From assembly GCA_947453695.1 (NCBI GenBank), contig CANGHW010000049.1, positions 1 to 33,994 of the forward strand: DNA of 33,994 bases, in the 5' to 3' direction. The notes beneath the pieces are model-generated. The model was not told the DNA's origin. It ran no database searches and saw only the letters and a program-made list of their open reading frames with translations. Position numbers and translations under genes: made by a program. Positions 6,077 to 15,312 of this stretch are shown here, piece after piece. Position 1 is the first letter of the stretch. Each line of letters starts with the position of its first letter. This stretch comes from Opitutia bacterium. Lineage in GTDB: Bacteria; Verrucomicrobiota; Verrucomicrobiia; Opitutales; Opitutaceae.

Positions 6077-8689
6077 ATGAATTTCATCCTTAAAATGGCC
6101 TGGCGGGATTCGCGGGCTTCGCGGCGGCGGCTCGTGTTGTTTTCGCTTTCCGTGGTGCTCGGCATCGCCGCGCTCGTCGCGATCGGGTCGCTCGGGGCCA
6201 ATCTTGAACGCGCGATCGACGATCAGGCCAAGGGCCTCCTCGGGGCCGATCTGATCGTCGCGGGGCGCAATCCGCTCAGCGAGCAGGCCGTGGCGTTTGT
6301 CGATGCCCTCGGCGGCGAGCGGGCACAGGAGAAGAGTTTTACCTCGATGATGGCGTTTCCGACGGCGGAAGGGCGCACGCGGCTCGTCAATGTGCGCGCG
6401 ATGGAGGGGGCGTTTCCCTACTACGGCGATTTCACGACGGTGCCGGCAGATGCGCCGGCGAAGCTGCGGGCCGGCGGCGAGGTGGCGATCGTGGAGGAGA
6501 CACTGTTGCGGCAGTTCAATGTGTCGGTCGGGCAGCAGGTGAAGCTCGGGACCACGCTCTTCACGGTGGTGGGAGCGCTACAGAAGCTGCCAGGCGAATC
6601 ATCAGCACTGACCGCGACGATGGCGCCGCGGGCGCTGATTCCGTGGAGCACCCTGCAGGCGACCGGACTCGCGGATCGCAACGTGCTCGTGCGGCACCGC
6701 ACGATGCTGAAGCTGCCAGCGCTGACGGTGCCCGAAACGGTGGAGCGTGACATGCGGCGGCAGTTCCGAGCGGAGGGACTCGGCTTCGATACCGTGGCGG
6801 AGCGAAAGCGGAATCTCGGCCGCGTGCTCGACAACATTGAAAACTTTCTCGGGCTCGTGGGCTTCGTGGCGCTGTTTCTCGGCGCGATCGGCGTGGCGAG
6901 TGCGATTCACGTCTATGTGCAGCAGAAGATCCCGACCGTCGCGGTGCTGCGATGCCTCGGCGCGACGGCGCGACAGGCCTTCGGCGTTTATCTGATTCAA
7001 GGCGTGGCGCTGGGTATTTTCGGGGCGCTGGTGGGATCGGCGCTGGGCTTGATCGTGCAAGTGGCACTGCCGCCGATGCTCGGCGACCTGCTGCCCTTTG
7101 AGGTGAAGTTCTTCATCGCGTGGCCGGCGGTGGCGCGCGGCACAGGCGCGGGTTTCGTGATCTGTGTGCTCTTCACCTTGTTGCCGCTGCTGGCGGTGCG
7201 CCGCGTGTCGCCCCTCGTGGCGCTGCGCTCGGCGTTTGCGGAGAAGGTCAATGCGGGGCCCGATGTGTGGCGCATTGCGATCGGCGTGTTTATCGTCGCG
7301 GCCGTGGCGGGATTTTCGATATGGCAGACCGGCCGGCTGCGCGACGGGCTTGCGTTTACCGCGGTGCTCGGGGTGGGCTTCGGCATTCTCGGCGGGACGG
7401 CCAAGCTGGTGTCGTGGGCGGCGCGGCGGTGGTTTCCGCGGCGCTCGCCGTATGTCGTGCGACAGGGCGTGGCGAATCTCTACCGGCCGAACAACCGCAC
7501 GGTTCTCCTGCTGCTGTCGCTCGGTCTCGGCACGTTTTTGATGCTCACGCTTTTCCTCACGCGCACGACGCTGCTGAAGGAGATCGAATTTTCCGGCGGT
7601 GGCGGGCGGCCGAATCTGTTGTTTTTCGACATTCAGGACGACCAGATCGACGGCTTGAAGAAGGCCACGGCGGCGGAGGGTGCGCCGGTGCTGGTGGATG
7701 CGCCGATTGTGACGATGAAGATCACGGCGTTGAAGGGGCGCAAAGTGGAGCAGATCCTGCGCGATCCGGCGGCGAAGCGAGAGGCTCCGGCTGAGCCTAA
7801 GCCGGAAGGGGAAGACGCGCCGACGAAGAAGCGCATGGGGCCGGGCGGCGAGCGCCTGCCGGGCTGGACGCTGCGGCGCGAGTATCGTTCGACATTTCGC
7901 GGCGCGCTCACGGGCACGGAGCGGCTGGTGAGCGGGACCTTTACCGGCAAGGTGCGCGGTGGGGAGGCCGTGGTGCCGATTTCACTCGAAGAGGGACTCT
8001 TCAAGGACATGGGCCTCCAACTCGGCGATGAGATCGAGTGGGATGTGCAAGGCGTGCCGATGCGGACGAAAGTCGGCAGCGTGCGCGCGGTGGAGTGGCG
8101 CCGGCTGGAGCCGAACTTCTTCGTGGTGTTTCCCGAGGGTGTGCTCGAGGGCGCACCGAAGGCCTACGTCGCGGCGGTGCGCGCGGAGAACGCCGAGCAC
8201 TCGGCGCGGGTGCAGCGGGCGGTCGTCGCCGGGTTTCCGAGTGTGACGGCGATCGATCTCGCGCTCGTGATGCAGACGGTGGATGGGATTTTCTCGAAGG
8301 TGGCATTTGTCATCGAGTTCATGGCGGGCTTCACGGTTTTGACCGGCGTGATCGTGCTCGTGGGCGCGGTGCTGACGGGGCGGTTTCAACGCATCCGCGA
8401 GACGGTGCTGTTGCGCACGCTGGGTGCGACGCAGCGCCAGCTCGTGCAAATCCAATTCGTAGAATACGCGATCCTCGGCGTGCTCGCGGCAATCGTGGGC
8501 GGCGGCCTCGCGCTTGCGGGCAATTCGCTGCTGGCGAAGTTTATCTTCAACATCACGCCGAGCGTGCCGGTCGGCCTGCTGCTCTTGAGTGCGCTGGCGG
8601 TGAGTGCGGTTACTGTGGTGACGGGATTGCTCACGAATCGCGGTATCACGAACCATCCACCGCTCGAAGTGCTGCGGCAGGAAACTTAA
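6077..8689 (+). CDS. ybbP: ABC transporter permease, FtsX/YbbP type
   Basis: This is an 870-residue integral membrane protein with two FtsX-like modules, the arrangement of YbbP. An N-terminal helix (about 18-38) is followed by a MacB-like periplasmic domain (about 40-250). Helices follow at about 256-280, 303-330, 354-374, 399-416, 424-444 and 480-500, then a second soluble region (about 505-730), and three C-terminal helices with FERRIC-type coupling segments (LRTLGATQRQ, matching LRCLGATARQ in the first module). It should pair with the YbbA-like ATPase at 4913. The stretch before its ATG (CTCCTCTTCTGA) contains no Shine-Dalgarno sequence, perhaps because the inserted GxxExxY unit ends only 11 bp upstream. 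The stop overlaps the stop of the convergent esterase gene by 3-4 bp. The transported substrate is unknown. Confidence 0.9.
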   Translation: MNFILKMAWRDSRASRRRLVLFSLSVVLGIAALVAIGSLGANLERAIDDQAKGLLGADLIVAGRNPLSEQAVAFVDALGGERAQEKSFTSMMAFPTAEGRTRLVNVRAMEGAFPYYGDFTTVPADAPAKLRAGGEVAIVEETLLRQFNVSVGQQVKLGTTLFTVVGALQKLPGESSALTATMAPRALIPWSTLQATGLADRNVLVRHRTMLKLPALTVPETVERDMRRQFRAEGLGFDTVAERKRNLGRVLDNIENFLGLVGFVALFLGAIGVASAIHVYVQQKIPTVAVLRCLGATARQAFGVYLIQGVALGIFGALVGSALGLIVQVALPPMLGDLLPFEVKFFIAWPAVARGTGAGFVICVLFTLLPLLAVRRVSPLVALRSAFAEKVNAGPDVWRIAIGVFIVAAVAGFSIWQTGRLRDGLAFTAVLGVGFGILGGTAKLVSWAARRWFPRRSPYVVRQGVANLYRPNNRTVLLLLSLGLGTFLMLTLFLTRTTLLKEIEFSGGGGRPNLLFFDIQDDQIDGLKKATAAEGAPVLVDAPIVTMKITALKGRKVEQILRDPAAKREAPAEPKPEGEDAPTKKRMGPGGERLPGWTLRREYRSTFRGALTGTERLVSGTFTGKVRGGEAVVPISLEEGLFKDMGLQLGDEIEWDVQGVPMRTKVGSVRAVEWRRLEPNFFVVFPEGVLEGAPKAYVAAVRAENAEHSARVQRAVVAGFPSVTAIDLALVMQTVDGIFSKVAFVIEFMAGFTVLTGVIVLVGAVLTGRFQRIRETVLLRTLGATQRQLVQIQFVEYAILGVLAAIVGGGLALAGNSLLAKFIFNITPSVPVGLLLLSALAVSAVTVVTGLLTNRGITNHPPLEVLRQET

Positions 8690-10347
8690 CGCGCGGGCGA
8701 CGCGGCGACTTCGAGGAGGAAGGGTGCGGCGGGCAGGCCGTCGCGATTGTAGAGATTGGCGCGCGGGGCGCCGGCCCAGGCGTAGCGCACGGCGGTCGGG
8801 GCGGGCAGGGACTCGGCAGAAACGAGAACGTCCTGGCCGTCGAGGCGGGCCGTGGCCTCGCGCCATGCGCCGTCGGCGCCACGCAACTCAAAGCCGACGA
8901 GGTGGTCGGTGGGGAGGAGCGCGACGCCCCTGGCACGCCAGGGCGATTGACCGAGCGTGAGGCCGGAGCCGACCGAGTCGAAGCGCAGGCGGAGCGCCGG
9001 GCCATCGGGGCGGACGTCGCGGGCGGTGGGGCCGCGGGAGACGAGCGTTTCGCCATAGACATCGGCGCGGGCGAGGCGGGCGAGACGGAGGCCCACGTCG
9101 CGTTTACCGGCGGGATGGACGTCGGCCGGATCACCGAGGTCGTGGGTGACGGCAAGCGCGGTGCGCGGGCTGTGCAACGCGGCGAGACGCTGACCCTCGC
9201 GGAAGTCCGGCATTGCCGAGGCGTCGCCCGGTCGGGCCCAGCCGGGCAGCTGGACGACGAGAAAGGGAAACTCGCCCAGGCCCCAGCGGGCGCGCCAGTC
9301 GGCGATGAGACGGGGGAGCAGGGTTTCGTATTCCTTCGCCTGGCCGACATTGGCCTCGCCCTGATACCAGAGCGCGCCGCGCAAGGCGTAGGGGGCCAGC
9401 GGAGCGATCATGGCGTTGAAGATCACGGAAGGGGTTTGCGGCCGGGCCGAAGGGCTGGGGATGGCCATGGGGTCGGGGTTGACGGGCTCGGGCCGCTCGG
9501 GCTTCGGCGCCGTCTGCGTGGTGTCGCCGTTGGCGCGGGCCTGATTGTAGGCGCGCTGGGCGGCGGCGAACTTGGGGGCAACTTCCTTCTGCCACTGTTG
9601 CAAATCGGCGCGGTAGGCGGCGAGCGGCGACGGATCGGCCTGGAGGGCACGGTAGGCCGCCTCGGCTTTTTCCCACGTCGCGAGGTGGCGGGTAAACGGC
9701 GGTGCTTGCCGCAGGGCCGCGAGGCTGAGCCACGTTTGAATGGGTGTGCCGCCCCACGAGCTGTTGATCAACCCGACCGGGCGGCGCAAGGAGGCGCGGA
9801 GATCGCGGCCGAAAAAATACGCTACGGCAGAAAATCCGCGCGCCGTGGCGGGCGTGCACACTTCCCAGCGCCCCTGCAGCGTGGTCTGCTCTCGGGCAGA
9901 GGTTTGCTTGGTCACGACGAAGAGACGGAGCGAGGTGTCGTTGGCGCGCGGGATTTCCTCGTCGGCGTCGTGAGCGGACGACAGCGGAAACGCCATGTTC
10001 GACTGGCCGGACGCCAGCCAGACTTCGCCGACCAGCACATCGTCGAATGCAACTGTCGTGCGCCCGCTGACCGTGAGACGTTGCGGCGTGGCGCTGGCGG
10101 ACTGGCGGGGGAGCGTGACGCGCCACGTGCCGTCGGCGGCCGTCGTCGTGCTGGCCTCGGTGGCGCCGAACCGCACGGTGATCGCTTCGCCGGCGTCGGC
10201 CGTGCCCCAGACCGGCAACGGGACCTCCTGCTGGAGCACCATGTGGGAGCCAAAGATGGCGGGCAGCCGCACCTCGGCGAGCAACGGAGCAGCCAGGGCT
10301 GGCAGGAAAGCGAGGAAGACGAGGGCGGAGCGGAGGTGCGCGTGCAT
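8686..10347 (-). CDS. Sialate O-acetylesterase-like exported carbohydrate esterase
   Basis: This is a 553-residue exported esterase with a signal peptide at about 1-24. The start is ATG 10347, since an upstream in-frame ATG at 10413 would only add a Pro-rich leader before the signal sequence. An N-terminal beta domain (VLQQEVPLPVWGTA) precedes the SGNH-like core: nucleophile S116 in EVWLASGQSNM, WGGTPIQTW, the ALWYQGEAN block and the DPADVHP Asp/His block. This is the domain order of the family annotated as sialate O-acetylesterase, whose members in plant-polymer degraders more often deacetylate xylan or pectin; that substrate is inference. An Ala/Pro/Gln-rich insert (about 275-300) sits within the core. 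It is monocistronic, convergent with the permease gene and divergent from slyD. Confidence 0.87.
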   Translation of the reverse strand: MHAHLRSALVFLAFLPALAAPLLAEVRLPAIFGSHMVLQQEVPLPVWGTADAGEAITVRFGATEASTTTAADGTWRVTLPRQSASATPQRLTVSGRTTVAFDDVLVGEVWLASGQSNMAFPLSSAHDADEEIPRANDTSLRLFVVTKQTSAREQTTLQGRWEVCTPATARGFSAVAYFFGRDLRASLRRPVGLINSSWGGTPIQTWLSLAALRQAPPFTRHLATWEKAEAAYRALQADPSPLAAYRADLQQWQKEVAPKFAAAQRAYNQARANGDTTQTAPKPERPEPVNPDPMAIPSPSARPQTPSVIFNAMIAPLAPYALRGALWYQGEANVGQAKEYETLLPRLIADWRARWGLGEFPFLVVQLPGWARPGDASAMPDFREGQRLAALHSPRTALAVTHDLGDPADVHPAGKRDVGLRLARLARADVYGETLVSRGPTARDVRPDGPALRLRFDSVGSGLTLGQSPWRARGVALLPTDHLVGFELRGADGAWREATARLDGQDVLVSAESLPAPTAVRYAWAGAPRANLYNRDGLPAAPFLLEVAASPAR

Positions 10348-10460
10348 CGGGGAGGCGGGAGAGGCGGGAGGGGCGAAGCGACCAAGACGGTGATCGTCTG
10401 CAGGCGGTTGCACGAGCGAGATTGCTTTGCGGCGCCGTTCCCCGCAATGACAACGGCCTT

Positions 10461-10961
10461 ATGAGCCGACGCGTTGTCTCCTTCCACTACACCTTGCGCG
10501 ATCCCGAGGGTCGCGTCCTCGACAGTTCCGCAGGCGGCGAGCCTGTGACCTACCTCGAAGGCGCCGGCCAGATCATCGATGGACTCGATGAGCAGCTCCG
10601 GGCCGTGGAGGCGGGCGTGAAGACGCGGGTGCAGGTGCCGGCGGCGCGCGCCTACGGCGAACGCGACCCGGCACAGATTCAGCGGGTGAAACGCGGGTTG
10701 TTGCCCATCGAAGGCGAGATTCAGCTCGGCGAACAGTTTCAGACCGGGCCGGACCGGCATTCACCGGTGGTGACGGTCGTGGGCGTGGAAGGCGATGAAG
10801 TGCTGCTCGACGGCAATCACCCGCTCGCGGGTGTCGCGCTGACGTTTGATGTCGAGATCGTCGCGGCCCGTGAAGCCAAGGCCGAGGAACTCAGCCACGG
10901 CCATGCGCACGGCGGCGGGGGCGGTGAGGGCAGTTGCGGACACGGCTGCGGGTGTCACTAA
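10461..10961 (+). CDS. slyD: FKBP-type peptidyl-prolyl isomerase, SlyD-like
   Basis: This 166-residue cytoplasmic folding catalyst has split FKBP halves at about 1-68 and 118-135 and the insert-in-flap chaperone domain between (about 68-118), closed by the family motif DGNHPLAG (117-124). A metal-binding tail follows: HGHAHG, a glycine run, then CGHGCGCH, resembling the nickel-binding C-terminus of SlyD. The start is ATG 10461, because the family begins directly before VVSFHYTLRD; an earlier in-frame ATG at 10422 lies in the leader. The stop overlaps that of the convergent LacI-type regulator by 3 bp. Likely roles are general folding and nickel handling; no nickel enzyme gene is seen nearby. 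Confidence 0.92.
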   Translation: MSRRVVSFHYTLRDPEGRVLDSSAGGEPVTYLEGAGQIIDGLDEQLRAVEAGVKTRVQVPAARAYGERDPAQIQRVKRGLLPIEGEIQLGEQFQTGPDRHSPVVTVVGVEGDEVLLDGNHPLAGVALTFDVEIVAAREAKAEELSHGHAHGGGGGEGSCGHGCGCH

Positions 10962-12019
10962 GCGCTCGATCGGGCGGCGGTTAGCTTGCGGGCCGGGCGG
11001 AGGGACTTTCCTTCGTTCCACGTGCCGACAACCAATTCCACCTTGGGAAACTCCGGCGCGGCGAAGTCGCGCAGGAGCATGCGGCTGAGCAAGAGATCAA
11101 CCGCGGCCGCACCGATGCGCTCTGGACTCTGGCAAATGCCGGTGTAGCGGGAGGGATCCGGGTTCTTGTCGAGCAACGCCAGACCGATGTCGCGCGGGAC
11201 GCGGAGCCGTTGGCGGGCGAGGTAGCGTTCGATCTCCGCGAGGTAGGCCTCGTATTGGTGCACCACGATCACGTCCGGCCGGTGTTCGCTGAACCACGTG
11301 TGAAACTCGCGCTCGTTCCACGTCTCCGCGCGCAAAATGGGAAGGTAAGGGGTCGCGCCCGACCGCTCCTGTTCGCCCAGATAGGTCGCCGAGTAAAGAT
11401 GGTCGGTCCGACGATCGCCCGAAACGAGAATCGCCAAACCGGGGCGGCGATAGCCGCGCCGGGCGAGCTCCGCAAAGACGGTGCGCGCATCGGCGGCGAA
11501 GTGGCTCACCACGCGATGCATGCGGCCGGGAATGCTCGCACCCTGGGTCACCACCGCGAAGCGTTGCAGGGCCGGGGGAAAGCTCTCGTCGGGATCCAGG
11601 CTGCCGAGGCAAAACAATCCGTGAATGCCCCGGGCCTCGAGGATAGAGGCGAATCGCCGCGGGTTCATGCGCGGAGCCTTGAGCCAAAAATTATCGAGCT
11701 TGTAGCCCCGCAACGCCGCCCGGGCGCGAGCTCCGCTGAGCATGGGTTCGAGGTGACCGTAGGTGGGGGTTTGCCGCCAGGGCTCCTCTTCCGGAAACAG
11801 TGAAATCACGCCAAGGGTAGCGTGATAGCTGGGCTGGGCGGAGAGCCGGACCGCGCTCATGAGCTCGGCCAGTTTGGCATTGGGCACGTGGCCCTCGGCC
11901 TGGGCCGCATGCCGCACCTTGGCGCGCAGTTCGGGAGAGATGCGGGTGTTGTCCCGGAGCGCGAGGGAAACGGCGGTGGCCGAGATGCCAAGTTTACGGG
12001 CGAGGGCGCGGACGCTCAT
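10958..12019 (-). CDS. LacI-family transcriptional regulator
   Basis: This 353-residue repressor has an N-terminal LacI helix-turn-helix (2-46: VRALARKLGISATAVSLALR, then a hinge region). A periplasmic-binding-protein-like effector domain starts about 66 (HATLGVISLF) and runs to about 340 (DIGLALLDK, ERIGAAAVDLLLSRM). The start is ATG 12019, as the 79-codon extension upstream carries no domain and crosses the operator region. The gene is divergent from the TonB receptor at 12147. A palindrome with a LacI/PurR-like half site lies between them, so it probably controls itself and the pectin-type operon. The effector is likely a sugar or oligosaccharide fragment; which one cannot be told. Confidence 0.9.
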   Translation of the reverse strand: MSVRALARKLGISATAVSLALRDNTRISPELRAKVRHAAQAEGHVPNAKLAELMSAVRLSAQPSYHATLGVISLFPEEEPWRQTPTYGHLEPMLSGARARAALRGYKLDNFWLKAPRMNPRRFASILEARGIHGLFCLGSLDPDESFPPALQRFAVVTQGASIPGRMHRVVSHFAADARTVFAELARRGYRRPGLAILVSGDRRTDHLYSATYLGEQERSGATPYLPILRAETWNEREFHTWFSEHRPDVIVVHQYEAYLAEIERYLARQRLRVPRDIGLALLDKNPDPSRYTGICQSPERIGAAAVDLLLSRMLLRDFAAPEFPKVELVVGTWNEGKSLRPARKLTAARSSA

Positions 12020-12037
12020 GGGAAGTTGACGTAAACT

Positions 12038-12049
12038 AAACGGGCGTTT
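12038..12049. promoter_or_regulatory. Candidate LacI-type operator
   Basis: AAACG-GG-CGTTT is a perfect 5+5 bp palindrome 19 bp upstream of the regulator's start and 98 bp before the receptor ATG. The right half extends to CGTTTGCG, the half site known for PurR/LacI-family operators. The CGTTTGC heptamer recurs at 12098-12104, exactly 53 bp away, close to five helical turns. Confidence 0.5.
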
Positions 12050-12086
12050 GCGGGTGCGGGGCAATCGCCAAAAGTGCGGCGAACAA

Positions 12087-12112
12087 GTGGTCAACCCCGT
12101 TTGCCCGACCAC
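12087..12112. promoter_or_regulatory. Inverted repeat in the receptor leader
   Basis: GTGGTC (12087-12092) and GACCAC (12107-12112) are perfect 6-bp arms around a 14-bp spacer that contains the second CGTTTGC heptamer. It lies 35 bp before the receptor start, so it could be an operator or a leader hairpin. Confidence 0.35.
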
Positions 12113-12146
12113 GCAACCCCGCCCCGAAACTCGCTTCGCCTTTCCC

Positions 12147-15100
12147 ATGTCACACCACCCCTCCCACTCCCTGTCGACCCAGCTGCGCGTCCTCCTCCTT
12201 TCGGCCGGTTCTATGGTTGGCCTGTCCATGAGCGGACAATCGGCGCCGAAACCCACCCCTGCTCAGGCTGCCACCGCCGGAGAGGAAACCGTGGTCCTCA
12301 CGCCCTTTGAGGTGTCCACGAATCAAGACACAGGCTACGCCGGCCAGGATACGTTGTCGGGTTCGCGTTTGCGCACGAATTTGAAGGATGTGGCGGCGGC
12401 GATCAGTCCGATGACCGCAGAGTTTCTGCGGGACATCGCGGCGACCAATATTGAGAGCGCGATCGAATACGGCGTGGGCACCCGCATGGACACGGACGAC
12501 GCCCGCACCGCCGGTCCGGTCGGCGACGGCTACAATGACAGCATCCGCAGCATCCGCATTCGCGGCCTGCCGGGTGGCGGGCGCAGCATCAATTTCTTCG
12601 GCGCACCGGGCGAGGTGGACATGTATATGATCGAGAGCCTGGAGGTATCGCGCGGCCCCAATTCCATTCTCTATGGCTTCGGTTCGCCGGCGGGCCGCAT
12701 CAACATCGCGAGCAAACAGGCCCAGACGAACCGGAATACCTACAGCTTTTCGAGCCGGCTCGATTCCTGGGGTGGTGAGCGCTGGATCGCGGACGCCAAC
12801 TACTCCCTCATCAAAAACAAGCTCGGCGTGCGGGCCGCGGTATTGAAGGGCCGCGAGGATTCGTGGCGCCGGGCGGGCTACAACGACCAGGACCGCCTCT
12901 ATCTCACGGGCAAGTGGCAGATTGATCGCAAGACGACGCTCAAGGCCGATTTCGAGCGCGGCAAAGCGAAGCGCTTCGTGCCCCGGCCCTTCTTCGGCCT
13001 GGACATGACCTCGACGTGGAACGCGAGCGGGCAGCCGATCTTCAATAACTTCAATCCGGCTCTGGCCGCGGGCGCTGTCGGCACGCCGGGCAATGCGTTT
13101 CGCGATACCGGGGCGACGCAAGTGAACGGTGTGATTGAGATCACCACCAACAACTGGGTCGCCGTTTCGAACGGTTTCACCAACGCGCAGGATTTTCGCA
13201 ATTTCACCCGCTCCGAGGCTCCGGCCGGCGGCGTGCAAGGGCTCGATTTTGCCCGTGGTCTGAGCAATCCCGAGGCCGCGCTTGAGGCCAACTGGTCGCG
13301 CGGGAGTTTCTCCACGAACTACGGCTCGGTGATTCTGCAACGGGAACTGTTGAAGGATCTCAACGTCGAGATCGGCCTCAACCGGCAGACCAGCCAGACC
13401 GACACTCACAATCTCGCGACGTGGAACTGGTTTGGCGTGACCGCCGATACCAACCGCTACCTGCCCAACGGGCAGCTCAAGCCTGCGGCCAACCAATACT
13501 ACATCGACGTATCGCCCGATCACCGGCCGGCCAGCTCGCAGGTAACGCAGGCCCGCATGGCGCTCTCCTATGAGAAGAAGCTCCACGAAATGGCGACGCT
13601 GCGGATGGCGGGGCTCGGGGAATTAGCCTACACCAAGTCGCGGAGCCAGATTCTCCAGCAGTATTGGATGAAGGGCACCTCGCTCACGAGCGGCGGTGCG
13701 TTCAATGCGACGCCGGAGAATGCCTCCAATCAGGCTTACCAGCGTTTCTATATTAAGGATCTGAGTGTGCTCGACGATCCGAACTTTCGCATTCCCGGGC
13801 CCATCGATTTGTCGGGCGCAACCAAGTTCCAAGATCCGGCCACCGGAGCGGTGCGCGACATCTACATGCAGGAATTCAACCGCGCGCAGGGTAACATCGG
13901 CTTCGTCGATCGCGACACCGGTGCGTATATGGGAGTCTTGCAGGCGTTCCTCTTGAAGAACCGGCTCGTCGGCACCTACGGCTATCGCAAGGACCGGTTG
14001 AAGAGCTGGAACGGATTGGCCTTCCGCGATCCCGCGGCGGAGAAGGTCGCACTCAACTCGGGCGTGTGGTTGCCCGCCGATCCGCGGACTTCGACGGCGA
14101 GCATCTTTTCCGGTCAGACGCAGACGCTGGGTGGCGTTTTACACATCACTTCGTGGCTCTCCGGTTTCTACAACACGTCGAACAGTCTCAGCACCCCCGG
14201 CACCAACTTCATCACGCCGGCGGATCCGGTGAACGCGACGATCGCCGACTACGTCAAGGCTCCCTCGGGCAAGACCAACGACTATGGCGTTAAGGTGAGC
14301 CTGTTGAAGAACCGCCTCTACGTGACGGCCACGAAGTTCCACACGATCTCGAAGAACGAGTTTGGTTTCTCCGGCTTCAACAAGACGAACGTGGTGAATA
14401 TTTGGAACGCCATCGGCAACTCGGGCGCGCTCGATGCGGCCGGATCGGCCTTCGCCCTGCGGCAGGGGCAGATCATGAACCAAGTCCAGGGCTACATGCA
14501 GAACGCCGAGAGCCGCGGCTATGAATTCGAGATTGTCGGTCAGCCGCTGCCGAATTGGTCCGTGTCGCTGAACTATTCCAAGAACGACACGCGCCGGAGC
14601 AACATGGCCACCGAATACCGGGCCTATATCGACAAATACAAACCCGAGTGGCTGAAGTATCGCGACCTCTCCCTGACGCAGACGGCCGCCCCGGGTGTGG
14701 AGAAAGCGGCTAACTTCAATGACTGGCAGCCCGCGGCGACGGTGCTCACGACCGGTGACGTGACCATCAACACCGACAGCGTGAACGAGGCGATCGCCGA
14801 CGCCGAGGCGCTCTTCTTCGACAATCCCTACACCTTCGAGGGAAAACGCTTCGTGGGCGATCCACTGCATAATTTCAACATCCGCACCCGTTACGAATTC
14901 AAGGAAGGCGACCTCAAGGGGTTCACGGTCGGAGCGGGCACGCGCATTCGCAAAGGCCGGATCGCCGGGGCGCGTTCTGACTACACCTACACTCCGGGCA
15001 GCACGTTTACCGACACATGGAATGGCCGTGTTTCCGACAGCGTGACGATGGTCGAGGCCAAGGACCAAAGCGTCTACGACCTCCAACTCGGCTATACGCG

Positions 15101-15269
15101 CAGTTTCACCAATCGGAAAATCCGCTGGAGCATCCAACTCAACGTCAACAACGTCACCAACCAGCGCGAACTCGTCGTGAACAATATCAATCCCCGCACG
15201 CTGGTGCCGCTTACTTACCGCTATCAGGACCCGCGCCAGTATATCCTGACCAACACGTTTTCGTTCTAA
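12147..15269 (+). CDS. TonB-dependent outer-membrane receptor (first)
   Basis: This 1040-residue energy-coupled outer-membrane transporter is probably for oligosaccharides. A signal peptide (about 1-33) is followed by the TonB-box-like segment ETVVLTPFEVST (about 46-57). A plug domain (about 65-200) follows, including IRIRGLPGGG and the plug-end signature SLEVSRGPNSILYGFGSPAG. The 22-strand-type barrel ends in TNTFSF with terminal Phe. ATG 12147 is chosen for the signal peptide; the 33-codon extension from 12048 is discarded. The leader is pyrimidine-rich with no Shine-Dalgarno sequence. It is the first gene of an operon with GH105, esterase, GH29 and a glucokinase-like gene, and is divergent from the LacI regulator. 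No SusD-like partner is present, as usual for Opitutaceae. Confidence 0.9.
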   Translation: MSHHPSHSLSTQLRVLLLSAGSMVGLSMSGQSAPKPTPAQAATAGEETVVLTPFEVSTNQDTGYAGQDTLSGSRLRTNLKDVAAAISPMTAEFLRDIAATNIESAIEYGVGTRMDTDDARTAGPVGDGYNDSIRSIRIRGLPGGGRSINFFGAPGEVDMYMIESLEVSRGPNSILYGFGSPAGRINIASKQAQTNRNTYSFSSRLDSWGGERWIADANYSLIKNKLGVRAAVLKGREDSWRRAGYNDQDRLYLTGKWQIDRKTTLKADFERGKAKRFVPRPFFGLDMTSTWNASGQPIFNNFNPALAAGAVGTPGNAFRDTGATQVNGVIEITTNNWVAVSNGFTNAQDFRNFTRSEAPAGGVQGLDFARGLSNPEAALEANWSRGSFSTNYGSVILQRELLKDLNVEIGLNRQTSQTDTHNLATWNWFGVTADTNRYLPNGQLKPAANQYYIDVSPDHRPASSQVTQARMALSYEKKLHEMATLRMAGLGELAYTKSRSQILQQYWMKGTSLTSGGAFNATPENASNQAYQRFYIKDLSVLDDPNFRIPGPIDLSGATKFQDPATGAVRDIYMQEFNRAQGNIGFVDRDTGAYMGVLQAFLLKNRLVGTYGYRKDRLKSWNGLAFRDPAAEKVALNSGVWLPADPRTSTASIFSGQTQTLGGVLHITSWLSGFYNTSNSLSTPGTNFITPADPVNATIADYVKAPSGKTNDYGVKVSLLKNRLYVTATKFHTISKNEFGFSGFNKTNVVNIWNAIGNSGALDAAGSAFALRQGQIMNQVQGYMQNAESRGYEFEIVGQPLPNWSVSLNYSKNDTRRSNMATEYRAYIDKYKPEWLKYRDLSLTQTAAPGVEKAANFNDWQPAATVLTTGDVTINTDSVNEAIADAEALFFDNPYTFEGKRFVGDPLHNFNIRTRYEFKEGDLKGFTVGAGTRIRKGRIAGARSDYTYTPGSTFTDTWNGRVSDSVTMVEAKDQSVYDLQLGYTRSFTNRKIRWSIQLNVNNVTNQRELVVNNINPRTLVPLTYRYQDPRQYILTNTFSF

Positions 15270-15283
15270 AGCGGCGGGCAATC

Positions 15284-15312
15284 CGCAGGAGATTCTGATC
15301 CACGTTCCTGCG
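15284..15312 (+). promoter_or_regulatory. Hairpin holding the ribosome-binding sequence before the GH105 gene
   Basis: CGCAGGA (15284-15290) and TCCTGCG (15306-15312) are perfect 7-bp arms separated by 15 bp, the right arm ending at the base before the ATG at 15313. The best Shine-Dalgarno match, AGGAG at 15287-15291, is in the left arm and 21 bp from the start codon, too far unless the structure changes the distance. Confidence 0.4.

Noticed and set aside
5606-6080. A target-site duplication around the GxxExxY unit
   Set aside because: Compared the bases outside both inverted ends (TTTGG on the left, TCCTC on the right); no direct duplication is visible.
8038-10464. An 808-codon plus-strand open frame antisense to the esterase gene
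   Set aside because: It lies in the shadow of the permease end and the esterase gene, has Gly/Arg/Ala-rich composition and no motif; high GC leaves antisense frames open.
12150-13586. A 478-codon minus-strand frame antisense to the first receptor
   Set aside because: No recognisable fold, Arg/Val-rich shadow translation of a clear receptor gene.
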